Shown: in pieces, positions 38,644 to 50,333 of the stretch
Numbering within the stretch: position 1 is the first letter of the stretch
How the letters are laid out: each line of letters begins with the position of its first letter
From: Anopheles merus
Lineage: Eukaryota; Arthropoda; Insecta; Diptera; Culicidae
Direction of reading: 5' to 3'
Length of the DNA stretch: 64,000 nt
Assembly: GCF_017562075.2 (NCBI RefSeq)
Contig: NC_054083.1
Span: 34,344,755-34,408,754, forward strand
Notes under the pieces: generated by a model
Told to the model about the DNA's origin: nothing
The model's input: the letters and a program-made list of their open reading frames with translations, nothing else
The model's database searches: none
Translations under genes and position numbers: made by a program

Positions 38644-40375
38644 GTAAGCGAAGAAGCAGTACAAGTGCGTTGCGCCTCGAAAATCGAACCATTCGTTCGC
38701 ACCCGGTTCCTTCCGGCAAAGCCCCCGCCAGTCGACTGTTTGGCCTAGTGGCCATCGTTAGCAAAAATCGATCCCAAATTTGGCCGTTATGAAATGTGAG
38801 ATGGGCACGAGGTACATGCATGGTGTGAGCGACCGAGGCGCGTTTTTATGTTTCCATTCGCTTCCCCTTAACGGTGCAATAAAATCTAATTTGATGAATC
38901 GACCATGTTCCGTTTCTCGCAGTAATCGTTTGTGGGGCTCTTTTCTCGCTCGTGTGCCATGTTTGGTTAAGGATGGTGAGGGGGTGATAGGGGAGGGGAT
39001 GGGAGCCTTTGGTACAGTTTCCATGTCGTGGCAGTGATTTTGCAATTGTAGTAAGTTACACGGCATGAGAGTAGCGTTTGATGGCGCCTGTTGGCAGAAG
39101 ATAAAGCTATGTTTGGTAATAGTAAGAATCAATGCGATGTTTCTTGAGCATAGCTTGAGAGTGTGTGATAATTCGTGTAAAAGCTTTAATAAGTAAGACA
39201 AGAATGAAGTTTTCATATATTTTTATGAAATAATAAAATTAGTCATACAAGTAAAACGACAGAATCATTTACAAAAGGTTTGGAATGCACCAAACAGCTT
39301 TTTTGGGTTGCTTTGTGTTTCATGTATTCATTCGTAAGGACGACCACACACGGCGTTTCTCCCCATGCTCCCTTTCCATATAATTGTAACAAACTTATTT
39401 AATTTCAACAGCGAGCAAGCTTTTATTTCAATCTTTCTTCATCCTCGCGTAAATCAACATCCCTCCCAAGTAGCCCCGAAAAATTCATCCAATTCCTTCG
39501 CTTGTTAAAAAAAACACTAAATCCACTTGGCTTTGACCTTCCACGCATGAAGCACAAGATCAAGGGAGAACAGATTTGCACTTTTTGCTCCGGTTACATC
39601 ATGGTACTAGACGAGAAGCAAAAAACCTGCAACAAAAGCCGACGAAAAACAAACATCACTGTGTCTGTGCCCCAACTCGGCTCGACTACAAAGGGCACTT
39701 TCGCGCTAGGGATGGTAGAAAATGCTTACTTAGCCTGCCTACTGCCGCCTGCTAACTCCACCTGCCACTGTGTAAGACACATTGCCGAAAGGGTGGAAAA
39801 AAATGAGCTCGTAGACTCGCGTTTTTATGTGCTCGCGACCTGTCTGTACTTCGTTCGCTGTGTCTTTGGCTGTGCCTTGGCAGAATATTCCCAGGCCGCG
39901 CGCAAAAAAAAAGTCGCGTCAATTATTAAACGCGGCCTCGTTAATTCTTTCGCGAGATGATATCCCACCTCCTTTCTTCTCCCCTAGCAGCACAACACGT
40001 TGCATCTTTGCACTCGTTCTACGCGAGGAGAGGAAGAGCATCATCAAAGAAAAGTGTACTTTCTTTCGCGAGTTTGTAACCATCGCGTATAGTAACACGG
40101 GCGCAAACGTAATAAAGCTCACATTTCTTTACGCTTGCTCTGTTACTTAAAATGGAAATCGCTCTTCAAAGGAGTTGCGAACGAATGATAACAACGGAGC
40201 AGCGTTTGACATTTAGCACTGACAACTTCAGAAGAAACCGTGGTAGCAAATTGACTGCTGTTAGCACAAACTCGCGCGACAGTCACAACTCGTTGAACTC
40301 GTCGTTTGCCTTTCGCGGATGGGATGCGCATGGAAAAGTTTTCGATTGTTTTCGCACGAAAAGCCGGAATAAATA
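38644..40375. other. no gene recognised
   Basis: A stretch of about 1.7 kb with overlapping short frames on both strands and no recognised motif. In the gene model suggested here it would lie inside an intron. Confidence 0.5.
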
Positions 40376-40691
40376 CAGTGGTCGACAAAAATAGCGTTAC
40401 GAAAGTGGAGTTTTCTCAATATATCGCTCAGAAATTTCAAGGGGTTTTTTCACAATTTTCCGTTTAATGCAATCAATCATAAGGCGAAGGATACGCGTAT
40501 TAAATTATATTGAAAACATACCTAAATTTGAATAGCTAAAACTGCAAAATTCAATTCAAGATCAACACAAATTTGACAAATCAAGAAACGATTACATTCG
40601 TCATTGAGAAATCAGATGTAGCTACCTTGAATAAACATGTAAAGCCTTAAATTTAAAGTAGCTTTCTTGACTATTTTCTCGAACATCACTG
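40376..40691. mobile_element. Tc1/mariner-type MITE, 316 bp
   Basis: The left end begins TA|CAGTGGTCGACAAAAATAG. The right end, reverse-complemented, begins TA|CAGTGATGTTCGAGAAAAT. The shared CAGTG terminus, the following TCGA-AAAATAG pattern and flanking TA dinucleotides are the signature of Tc1/mariner insertion. The inverted repeats are imperfect, which suggests an old copy. There is no transposase frame inside. The interior is AT-rich and resembles no other part of the window. Confidence 0.6.
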
Positions 40692-43612
40692 TATCAAGAG
40701 GTTCTCAACACCTCTACTCCCTCAGAAAGCAGGGATGCTTTCTCCCTCACTCAAGCGTGCCCGCTCGTGTAGAATAATTTGCAACATATTACAACCTTCC
40801 GAACAGGGGCTAAGCCGTCCGTTTAGCTTCCCATTCGAGTAGGTGCGTTACCGTAACACCATTGCACTCTGTGTTTGATGGAAAGCTCCCATTCCCAAGC
40901 ACTCTGATCCGATTAGGTAGTGCGCTAATCTACCGAGACATGAACCATGGCTTCGGGTTTGGTTTCATACGAACAAAAAAAAAAAAAACAAACCCTCCTG
41001 AGCGCCCTATCCCTGCCCTGTGGACTGTACTCTCATTCCCCAGTGCTCCGGGTACGTAACCAATGGAGCACGAGGGATGGAAATTTGGAACGACGAAAGC
41101 AACGCCCTTGCAAGCAGCACTTCTGCACTTCGGGATAAATGGATTATTGCTAAAGGCCGATTTGAAGCGTTGTCCGTAGCTGCAACTGGAGGTTTTGGTG
41201 AAATTTAGTTGAAACATTCTGGATGCGAACCATTTCCAAGAATGTAAAAAAGCATAATAAAACAGAAAAAATAACTAGAATGCAGATAATAATTACGAGA
41301 TAATCTTCACAAGATACGATCAAACTGGATATTTGGTGTGCAGTTTTGGGTGGTAAGATTGCTTAAAAGCAGCAGTTAGAAGACGAACCTTACGTACGCT
41401 CGAGATGCGAAACTTCCAAGCACATGAGTGGAAGATAAAATATAAACAATTTAAAGATCTTCCATACTAGATTGAATCTCGTTTCAGAATTTCGAGTAGT
41501 TTTCCTCCGAAATGGTATTCTAAAGCCTTGACACACAATCAGAAAGCTCTATCAGAAATGGAATCATCAGAAAAGGTATTCCCATCATAGGCTGTATCAT
41601 CTTGCCAACTGTGAATAAACCCAACGAACACAAACGAGCGGGATGTTGCTTTTCATTTCGGGCAAATACTATCATTCCGACATGAAACAATAACTCAGCT
41701 CGGTGCGGGCAGCCACGAAGCTCTACCCCATAAGCCGCCACGAACCATTTGTTATTGATGAAGCAGTCGATAGCAAGTAACTGCTAATTTGTAAGCATCT
41801 GCCCGCTGCTAATGAGCTGTTTTATAGATTCCTTTGTGAAGCAGCAACCAGTTTGCTGAATGTGTCGACCGATAGCGAGAACATTTCAATAGTGGAAATC
41901 CTTTGACCGGCTCAGTTGCTTCGGCTAGATAATGGAAGCGCCTAGTAGCTGACGGTGCGAGACTGGTGGCTGCGTACTTACCGGCTGTTCCGCTCGAACA
42001 GAAATGATTATTATTTCAACGCCGTCGTGCTGATGCTGTGAGGGTGATGTTAAGAACACGCCGAGGCACTGTTTCACCGCTGACGAGCATCAAAAGCACA
42101 GACATCGATTCACAACCAATTTCAAAGTTTGTCGTGAAAGGAGTTACCACTTGCTAGGAAGGATGATGTTTCAAGTCCTTACAGCCATGCGTAACGTGCT
42201 AGAGCGGGTGCGTCGGTTGGAAATGATTCTCTGGCACAAAGCGAGGCATTTCCAAGCTGTTTCCTTTCCTGCTTGCCTCTGACACACACAACAAAAAAAA
42301 ATACGAATCGATCCCTGGTGGATAGCTGACGCACACAGGATTCCCTGTAAAACAAACCGTCGCTTTGTAAGCTCAGCGTGCCAGTGAGCGTTTCCCCGTT
42401 GACTTCCAATTGCCGCTTCACCCGTCCTCGGTGCACAGGGTGGAAATCTTTTTCACAAATTGAAATTTTTGTTCCTTTTTTTTTTCTTTGGCACTGATCT
42501 GCGTGCAAAGCTGCCTGCCGTAAAGGAAGATCTCAGCCTCGCCGTTGTCGGCAGCGCAAACTACCAGCCATTTCTTAGCGATGCCGTGATGTGAGTTTTT
42601 GCAAAATTCTGATGCCGGGACTAAACTAACTTCATGCCAGCTCAACGCAAGGGAAGAACTAAAAAAACACACAAAAAGGGGGAAAAAAGTACGAGGAAAG
42701 GACGAAATGAAAGTTTGAAGCCAGAATAGAACATGCTTTCTGGCTTCGCGTGTGCCGGGTAAAAGTCAACGAATGACTAGCATCACGGAATGCCTTCGTG
42801 ATGGCGTGCCGTACTGCTGCGGTATGTGTGTGTGTGAGAGAGAGAGATTGAGTCCGAAAACATCCTACCAAAAACAAAACAAACAAAAAACTTCCATGGC
42901 AAATGGCGGCAAATGCTTCCCGGCGATGATCTTCGGATGATATCGATAATAGAAAATTGCGCAAATCTGGTGACATGCCGTTGAGGGAAATTTCGGAGTA
43001 CGAGGTAGACCAGCTGGGAACACGATGTTCGCCCGAGCAGGATTGGAAAAGTTTCTCCATTTCTGCTCCCACGACCGCTGCTTGACTGGAGGGATAGTGG
43101 TATTGGACAGGGACAGGTATGGCTAAAATGTCATACTGTGTGATTATTTTTGCTGCAAAGAAAATACCGTAAAAAAGCTTTACGACACTTATGTTAATCA
43201 ACCGAGAACATTAAGCAACAAATGAAAAACATTTCTCATTTAAACCTCCCTTTTTTAAATGAGACTAAGAATAAGAAAAATGTGTTACGAACTGTACCAG
43301 TATTGGTACACAATCCATAAAATGTATACAATAAATAAAAAGTAAACTCTTTCATAAATATCCTACATTGAGTATCACACAGTATTCAGTCTTCAAGATA
43401 GGATTGCCTCAACTTTAATTACGAAAATTCCTCACACTTATCCCAATACAGCACATTCTTAGATGCCCTAGTAGTATTTTCTCCATTCAAACATATCTGC
43501 TTTATTTCAATTGCCACTTCCATACCAACAGCTGCGTAGAACGGAGAGCAGGTCATGTACTTTCAGCTATCCAAAATTAATCCATGCTCGTAAGCGCTTT
43601 CCTTTCTTACAG
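40692..43612. other. no gene recognised; weak minus-strand exon at 42.0 kb
   Basis: It contains an A run at 40976, a minus-strand exon candidate at 41982-42079 (listed separately), and a 180-codon minus-strand frame at 42659-43201 that begins near a good acceptor. The plus strand is also open over part of that frame, so I do not call it. Confidence 0.5.
41982..42079 (-). CDS. candidate internal exon, unknown protein
   Basis: On the minus strand GTGCTTTTGATGCTCGTCAG precedes a 98-base segment that ends at CAGCCG|GTAAGT, a very strong donor. It starts with two leading bases and ends at a codon boundary. It encodes 32 residues, including VKQCLGVFLTSPSQHQH and DGVEIIIISVRAEQP. The other two frames are closed, which makes this one of the cleaner minus-strand candidates. 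I recognise no domain. It shares the phase pattern (start 1, end 0) of the minus-strand candidate at 2400-2497, but the two cannot be joined directly. Confidence 0.22.
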
Positions 43613-43735
43613 TATTCAGTTATCGAAGACAACGCAGCAGCAGCATGTTGCACTTGCTGGGCGAAAAAGGGGGGAACAAAAAAATGCCACCCCTTTGTGC
43701 CGCGCCCGCCACCGTAACACAGTTTGTCACGTGCC
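43613..43735 (+). CDS. candidate internal exon in the secreted-protein chain
   Basis: GCGCTTTCCTTTCTTACAG is a near-ideal acceptor and CACGTGCC|GTGAGT a strong donor. In the frame with one leading base and two trailing bases (phase 2 in, phase 2 out) the 40 codons read IQLSKTTQQQHVALAGRKRG, then EQKNATPLCRARHRNTVCHV. A stop (CCGTGA) would follow directly if it were not spliced. This frame has a tribasic RKR site, an NAT sequon and two Cys, as expected in a secreted or processed protein. A second frame is also open across the segment, so the choice rests on phase agreement with 38531-38643 and 45812-46108. The function is unknown. Confidence 0.28.
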
Positions 43736-43833
43736 GTGAGTTAAAGATTAAACTCGACCAAAAACCCGGAAATGCGTGGCGAGAAAGAAATCCTCTGTGA
43801 CAGTGTGTCCTTGCCACTGTGTGTGTGTGAGAT

Positions 43834-43901
<68 letters not shown>

Positions 43902-45811
43902 AAGCAGCATCAAACTTTCTGGCAACGGATGTCGGTGTGGCGCGCGCACAGCTGCTTGCTGGTTGACCACTGTGTGACACAACTGCCGGCGCACACGAAC
44001 GACCGGTCGGGGGAGAGGTCGAAAGACCCGGAAAAGTCTTGCAGGGTTCAGCAGGCAACGCCGGCACCACCGGCCCACACCGGGTGTGCTGTCTTGCAAG
44101 AATGTTTCCCGCGTAAAGATGGTTAGTGAAGATTCCAGCAGTAGGTTTATCGGTGGAAGCCGCTGGGAAACGTTGAGCAAACTATTCCCCGCGTACATTC
44201 CGTCCGGAAAACCCCACTCCAGCTCCGTTTACGAGAGCTGAGCAGAGCAGAATGGGGACAAGGATGAAAGTTTTCGTAGCGCTGCACTTTTTTCACGCTC
44301 CACCCCATACGCCCCATGCCGCTGTGCGAGCAGCTTCGATCGCATGAGTAGTTAAAGTCAACGTCAAACAGTATCACTCGTTCGTTTGTACGGGATTGCG
44401 AGAGTGTGAGCCGAAAACCGGGGTGGCAGCAGCAAATTTGTGGTTTGATGCGGGAGGGTAGGTCTTGAACTTTTTGGAACATTTTCCACCCATTGCACCC
44501 ATAGCTAACTCGGGGTGCCGGCGATGGCGGTCACAGTTTGGGAGCATCCACTCTGGTTCACACTATTTTACACTACACACGGCCAACGTTTGAGGGATGG
44601 GGGGCCTACCGTAATCGTTGCCAGCAATTAGTTCAGCCGGTCGATGGAGCCTTTTTTTTGGGATAGCATTTCATTTCCCGCAAGACATCCGATGGAGAGG
44701 ATTATTCACCGTATCGTTTCGTGCAAATTGAGGGAATTGAAAAACAAAAAACCATACTAAACCCACCCAAACTCAAGTGCTGCTGCCTTCCCGGGGTTCT
44801 GGAGAAATCATGATAAATTACTTCACACGGTCTTTTATGGGGATGTGCTTGTCTTGTGCGATTAGTTCTAGCAGAAACGGATACACACGGCTTGCCATTT
44901 GCGGTTAACTATGCTCAAGTGAAACCACAAACGCAAACGGTCACATGCGATGATTAATGGGTCGGCAAGTACTTTTTCTATAAGTAATGTGCGATAACAA
45001 AATAATAAAAAAGTTCAAAGCGGTATAAACTGACAGTGAAAAGAACAATTTGTTGGAGAAGAGAAATTTTAAAACAAAAATAAATTGAGTTTTGTAATGT
45101 ATTATTAAAACAACACATAATAATTTGAGAACTAGTTGATTTAGAGAGAGAGAGAGTTTATCAATAGAAAACAGATTAAAAAGTAATATTTTTTGGTGCC
45201 AAATATTGTACAGCGCAGTCTTATAAATAATAACAATAAAATAATAAATCAACTAAATACCACTAAACCTTCGCTAACCTGTGAAGCAAACGACGCTAAC
45301 GTTCAATGTACCAAGTACCGCCCCCACTGTTATGCTTTTTTTGTCAGTCTCCGTAGCATCCTACGAATCTAGCCTGATCGACGGCCCTTCACTTAATCGC
45401 ATTAGGGCATTTTGTCCTTTCCTCCCTTTTGTTTTTTGTTTTGTTTTTGGAGCCCAACATCCATTTTTATTCCATCCTACAGGAAAACTCCAATCGAGCA
45501 TCGCCGAAAGCAAAAGCAAACAACAGCCCAGTTACCACCGTCACAGGTCGAGGTGTTTTATTACAGAGCAAGTGAGAGCAATAGAATAGAATATGAGGAA
45601 AATGCAGTAAAAAAAAAACAAAACAACATCGACAACCCCCCTCGCATTTGTTGTTTTCGGTAACGGCGGCAGGAAAAGCGAGAAATGAAGATCACTTTTT
45701 GCCTCTCATCCGCCGCACGACTGCCCGTTTGGTCGACTGTTTTTGCGCTGATTATTTCCTTCAGTAAGCGATTTGTCAGATTAGTGTCGCCGGCTACTTA
45801 CTTCATTGCAG
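43736..45811. other. no gene recognised; GA tract and AT-rich block
   Basis: A 65-bp GA tract follows shortly after the exon candidate, and an AT-rich block with GA-rich patches covers about 44940-45260. In the suggested gene model this is an intron. Confidence 0.5.
43835..43899 (+). repeat. (GA)n dinucleotide tract, longest in window
   Basis: About 32 GA units form an essentially pure tract, preceded by GTGTGTGTGAGATAGC. Long Glu-Arg or Ser-Leu frames through it on either strand are artefacts of the repeat. Confidence 0.95.
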
Positions 45812-46108
45812 CATTTACGACGATGCACTTCCGTTGCCTGCCGCTGCCGTCGAGCTGCCCGAACCGCTGCCGCTGCGCCCGAATGATGAGCGTTATCTGC
45901 GCGATGGCGCACACCAGTCCCGTCCCAGCGAATGGAACAGCTGGCTGGCCACGTGGAGCACACACCAAGTCCGGCGCCGACTGGTGGGATGTGTTTTGTT
46001 CTGCTGCTGCTGCTGCTGCTGCTGCCGCCGCTACTGCTGCTCGTTCACTATTACGTACGATGACGTTGCACGGCGCTTAGTGCACGTGCGAGCAGACGAG
46101 TGGGTTAC
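45812..46108 (+). CDS. candidate internal exon in the secreted-protein chain
   Basis: TACTTACTTCATTGCAG precedes a segment that opens IYDDALPLPAAAVELPEPLP and continues LRPNDERYLRDGAHQ and SEWNSWLATWSTHQ. This acidic, Pro- and Trp-containing composition is unlike the surrounding frames. It then runs through a CTG repeat read as eight Cys and ends at GGTTAC|GTGAGG in phase 2. A weaker earlier donor (GGGAT|GTGTTT, end at 45991) would avoid the Cys run and leave phase 1, which fits the 49017 acceptor of the next candidate. A GTAAGT on the minus strand at 45797-45802 argues for the opposite strand, so strand is not secure. I recognise no family. Confidence 0.3.
46001..46025 (+). repeat. (CTG)8 trinucleotide repeat
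   Basis: Eight CTG units after TTTTGTT are followed by CCGCCGCTACTGCTGC. It lies inside the exon candidate at 45812-46108, where it would encode poly-Cys. In the alternative plus frame it would encode poly-Ala. Confidence 0.9.
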
Positions 46109-48064
46109 GTGAGGGCGCTTGCGTTTTTTTATTATTATTTTTAATCCAATCCGATTGGTGGTTTTATATCCGAATCGGGTGGTGCACTTGTGTCTTTTGG
46201 GATTTATTTTCGCTCCGAAAAAAAAAACAGAAATCCCACAAAACGCCAGCTATGAATGCCGCCCCTACTGGCTGACTTTAATGATTCACTTGCTTTACGC
46301 TATAAAACACAAAAATATTCAAAAACAGAAAACACTCAACGATTATTTTTCGCATCAAATCACACACCATGAATCAACATTCACTTATCACTAGCCGCGC
46401 GGAGCGAGAGACAGAAAAAAACGGGTATTTCTATTGCTGTAACATTCCTTCCTATCTTCTACTGGTTGAGGGATTTTGAATTTTCATCCTCCAACCGGAG
46501 CTTTTCCCACGCCGTTCACGCCACTAGAGACATTCATTACGCAGTGCAACAAAACACGCTGACCACCGACAGACGGGATGAGTCATAACTCTATCATCGA
46601 ATGCACTCGTTTTCGCACTCGCCCGGAGTCCGGTCCGGCCGCAGATCCAGGTCGTTAAACATTGTAGCGGGCTCGCTCGAAATAAGGCGCGAAAAACTGA
46701 TTGAGTGTATAATCTTCCGCTTCGCACAGGGAAAATCGCGTCAAGTGGGAATAAAATTAGATGAAACGAGGGGCGAGCGAACATTTTTGGTGGGCGGGCG
46801 GGATTGTGGAGGAAAAGGAAATAAATTTTAAATGAAAATACCATCGAAACGAGCGCGAAAGTGTCGTTTTCGATCGACGCAAGTGCGTTAGGGCCAGTGG
46901 GGGCCAAAAGGACCGGTAGAAAAGTTTAATGATAGTTTGATGTTTTTTGATAAACTAGCTTTGAAAGGATAACGTAGCAAACGGTCAACAATTTTGGAAA
47001 TAATAACCAAAAATAATGAAAATGTTGTTTTGCAGAGAAGTTTTTAGATTGTGTTTTATACTAAAAAAATATGAAAAAAATTAAAATGGTGATCAATATT
47101 TTTTCTTTGAAAATATGAATAATGTGACAAAATGACTATTTTCTAGAGTATTTGTTTAATCCAAAAACATCCAGAATAATTTATCGCAGCTCACAAAAGA
47201 TAAACTATATTTCCTAGAAGCCTTTGGCTCCCACTTCTCCTGTTAAAAAAAACCCTCTACCGCACGGCACGTATAGAATCCGTATAAATCATGCGCCAAC
47301 CAACTTTTCATAGCGCTAACCATTCCCCCAAGCAGTGCCCAGACGCACTCGGGGCAAGCAGATTATTATCAATCTCGGCTCGGAAATAGAATCAAAACAT
47401 AGAAAGCCTACCCACGTTCTCTCGCTTGGTAAAATCAGGATGTTTGTACATTTAGTGCGTGAGTACGCACACTAGGGTACAGCGAGCGAGGGACGGACAG
47501 ACGACCAAACACATTCCGCCCGACCAAAACCGGCAAACGACGGGACAAGCGGACAGAGGCTTCCGCACATGCATGGTTGATGAGCAGCATTTTGCGCTCT
47601 TGCAAGTTTTTGTTTTCTGCTTCCCTTGCTCTAATTAATTTCCACGAGCAACACATAAAGTGCTGGGCCGCTGCTGCTGCTACGTCTTGCTTTCATCGGA
47701 AAAATTGATTCAGTTCGCACCGGAGTGGGGGAGTGTGTTGGAGAGTGCACACAACGGACCCACGCCAAGATTGCCATTTCCACACATTTGAGCCTATCTG
47801 AAACGGCCCGGCCAAGAATATTTGGGATTTTGATTACAATTCCCTCATTCCATTTTCCCCTCCTCTGGGTTCCTTCTCCCACTCCCCGGTACATGCAGGG
47901 ATAAATGAAGGAACTGCGCCAGCTCTCGCCCCACACCTTCCGTTCACAGGCAATTTCACATTACAGGCGGACGATTTGATTACACAGCGCTGTGTCGAAG
48001 AAAAAGTGTACACTCAGCAAGACGCTAAGAATCATGTTTTTCTTTGCCTTAATTCCTATCTCTA

Positions 48065-48088
48065 CCCCCCCCCCCTCCACCCCCCCCA
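48065..48088 (+). repeat. C-rich homopolymer tract
   Basis: A run of C interrupted by a single TCCA, ending in CCCAGG. On the minus strand this is a G-rich run that could form quadruplex structures. It also resembles a polypyrimidine tract plus acceptor AG, but no coding segment follows it. Confidence 0.88.
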
Positions 48089-48671
48089 GGAGCTAGGGGA
48101 AGCCACCACACAGCACACAGGATGAGCAACCGGAACCAAGAATGGACGTGAGAATTGCTTCCGTGGAAGCGAAGAACAAACCACTGCACGCGGCGAGGTT
48201 TGGAAGTTAATTTTTCCTTCCCTTCGAATTCCACTCCGCCAGTCCACCGTTAGAATGGGCTTTTCCTTCTGTTCCGATTTCGATTCCGGCATACACAACG
48301 GATTGAACACACACATTCACGCAACAACAAAAACACATTGACGAATCGAACAACAATCATGACGGCCTCTCTCCCTCGCATCCACGTTCTTCCACAACCA
48401 GGCACCGACAGTCCATATCTTATCAATCCATTGGGAGCGTATCCTGTTTTTCACCCCCGGTTTGGGCACACGCCAGCCAATAGACAACTTGCAACATCAT
48501 CGGGGCAGAGTCGGGAAACCGCGCGCTACAGCCGGAAAACACGATGGAAAACATGCAATCATGCAGTGGAGCCAATTCATGTCCGCGCCATCCCCACAGC
48601 AACACACACAGTGTGGTACGTACGGCGGCAGAAACATTTGCACTACACAACACTGCACAAACACAAATCCT

Positions 48672-48673
<2 letters not shown>

Positions 48674-48712
<39 letters not shown>
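48674..48712 (+). repeat. (CA)n dinucleotide microsatellite
   Basis: About 19 to 20 uninterrupted CA units follow CCTCT. Thr-His and Val-Cys frames across it are repeat artefacts. Confidence 0.95.
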
Positions 48713-48714
<2 letters not shown>

Positions 48715-49016
48715 GTAGTTCACTTTTGCCGTCAGTCAAATTTCACTTTTGCAACGCCCCTGCTCGGAAGAACGGACGGAGGATTTGGTGTAGCATTTGA
48801 CCGATGCAAAGCGGCAGGCCATGAGGGCGGTAATGGACATGACATGTGCTGCAATTTGGTGAGGGAATGGAACACGCGCGCTGGAAATGATTGTGCCCGG
48901 CCCTCGATTTTCCACGATATACACAATTCTGTTGATTTTTCCCATCTACACCAGGCAGCCGGAAACGCAACTGTCGGATTATCGTTGCTTTTTTCTTCAC
49001 ACGCCGCTTGTTTTAG

Positions 49017-49234
49017 ACGATTTCAGTTCCCTAGGCACCGAACCGGTACCCTCTGGGGAGGTCGAGCCCGTTATACGTACGTACCAGCACACGACCGAAC
49101 AGCTAGAACTGCTTGAAACACACGCAAAGAGAGCTATATTGCAGGTGGCGCTACAGCAGGATCCTACCGCAACGGTGGATGAAGATGTACTGAAACGGTG
49201 CCGTGCCGAGCGCTTTATGCTACGGAATGTTTTG
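49017..49234 (+). CDS. probable internal exon, unknown helical protein
   Basis: TTGCTTTTTTCTTCACACGCCG and then CTTGTTTTAG form a good acceptor, with a second AG ten bases on (exon start at 49027). The open segment ends at GTTTTG|GTGCGT in phase 0. It reads GTEPVPSGEVEPVIRTYQHT, then TEQLELLETHAKRAILQVAL, QQDPTATVDEDVLKRC and RAERFMLRNVL. Leu and Ile spacing suggests two amphipathic helices that could form a coiled coil, split by a short loop at QQDPTATVDED. This is the most coding-like segment of the window in amino-acid and codon balance. I cannot name the family. Starting at 49027 gives phase 2, matching the 46108 end of the previous candidate; starting at 49017 gives phase 1. Confidence 0.45.
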
Positions 49235-50252
49235 GTGCGTTTTGAAATGAGTGCTGCTTTGTGAGAAGAGAGCGAGAGAGAGTTAGAGCGCGCGCATAAA
49301 CGGGAGCCGGAGAATCGGTTGATAAGGAGAGCACTTGACAGTATCTATTCAAACGTCTATTTTAATCGAACGAAACCATATAACGAGACACTTATTTTTA
49401 TCAATTACATCATTTACATCAATAACAACCCGCATGTTGCAGTTTGAATTATAAATATCGTGCAACTCTGATTTGTTTTCGGGCGTCTTGTGTCGATTCA
49501 AAGCCACTCAGAGCGATTGACCAAAGAGCTGAGTTAGCTTTGAGGGAGAATAAGCGCTCAGCAGAGCGGAGTACAAACGGAACCGGCTCCTCACTGTTCG
49601 GTGGAGCAAACGACCTGCCGAGGAGAGGAAGCAGTGGTATGCAGCGTGATGCTAAAAATGCCGGCTGTAGTAGCACCGGGCGGTATGATAGCAACCAGCA
49701 TAGCAACCGCGTGGTCAATGTTTATGTTTGGCTCGCCGATCTCACGCGTGAGGCACTCAGCACGGGAGGCAGTGGAATTTTTGTATGTGAGAGAAATTTC
49801 TGAGCCTACTTGGGAGGAGAGAGAGATATGCGTTGAGAGGGGAAAACAATAAATGTGCAAATTAAACATTTGATATTTGCATGAATTAATTGTTTAGATT
49901 TTTAAATTAAATCAAATTAAATAGTTTTAGATGGTGCAAAAAATCAAATAAATAATTCAGGTAAAAGTATTCGTATTATTAACATCAGGTATCAAAAAAT
50001 TAAGCTAATCCAGTTCTAATAAGATAATAACGATTGTAATGATTTTAATAACGAAAGTAGCACATCAAAAATCGTATGATTGATTAAAGTATTTAAAAAA
50101 AATTATCAAATTGTTCTCTTACTTTCACATAAGAAATGAGTTATGTAGGCTTATGGCCAACACCAAGCCCGATATTGGTAAACTATCACTTCAAATAACA
50201 CTTTGATTTCAATGCTTCAAATAACAGAAAGCGATGGAAGTTAATTAAAGAA

Positions 50253-50333
50253 GAAAAAAGATAAAACAAATATTAGATAAAATTAAATTAAAACGAAAAA
50301 AGATAAAACAAATATTAGATAAAATTAAATTAA
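50253..50333 (+). repeat. two-copy tandem duplication, period 42
   Basis: GAAAAAAGATAAAACAAATA followed by TTAGATAAAATTAAATTAAA occurs at 50253 and again at 50295. The copies are near-identical. It lies within AT-rich DNA, where slippage is common. Confidence 0.9.

Larger units (their letters stand above)
46109..49016. other. no gene recognised; intron in the suggested model
   Basis: It contains an AT-rich patch at 46950-47150, a C-rich tract at 48.07 kb and a CA microsatellite at 48.67 kb. Open frames are short and overlap on both strands. Confidence 0.5.

Noticed and set aside
42659..43201. 180-codon minus-strand frame with a good acceptor near its start
   Set aside because: It runs through a CA-type repeat and an A/T-rich end without a clear donor. 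The plus strand over 42930-43090 is equally open and hydrophilic, so neither reading is favoured.
43772..44070. Glu-Arg and Ser-Leu repeat proteins
   Set aside because: These are translations of the GA tract.
49444..49869. GC-rich block open in two plus frames and one minus frame
   Set aside because: All three readings look plausible and none has a clear phase match to the exon at 49234. No basis to choose.
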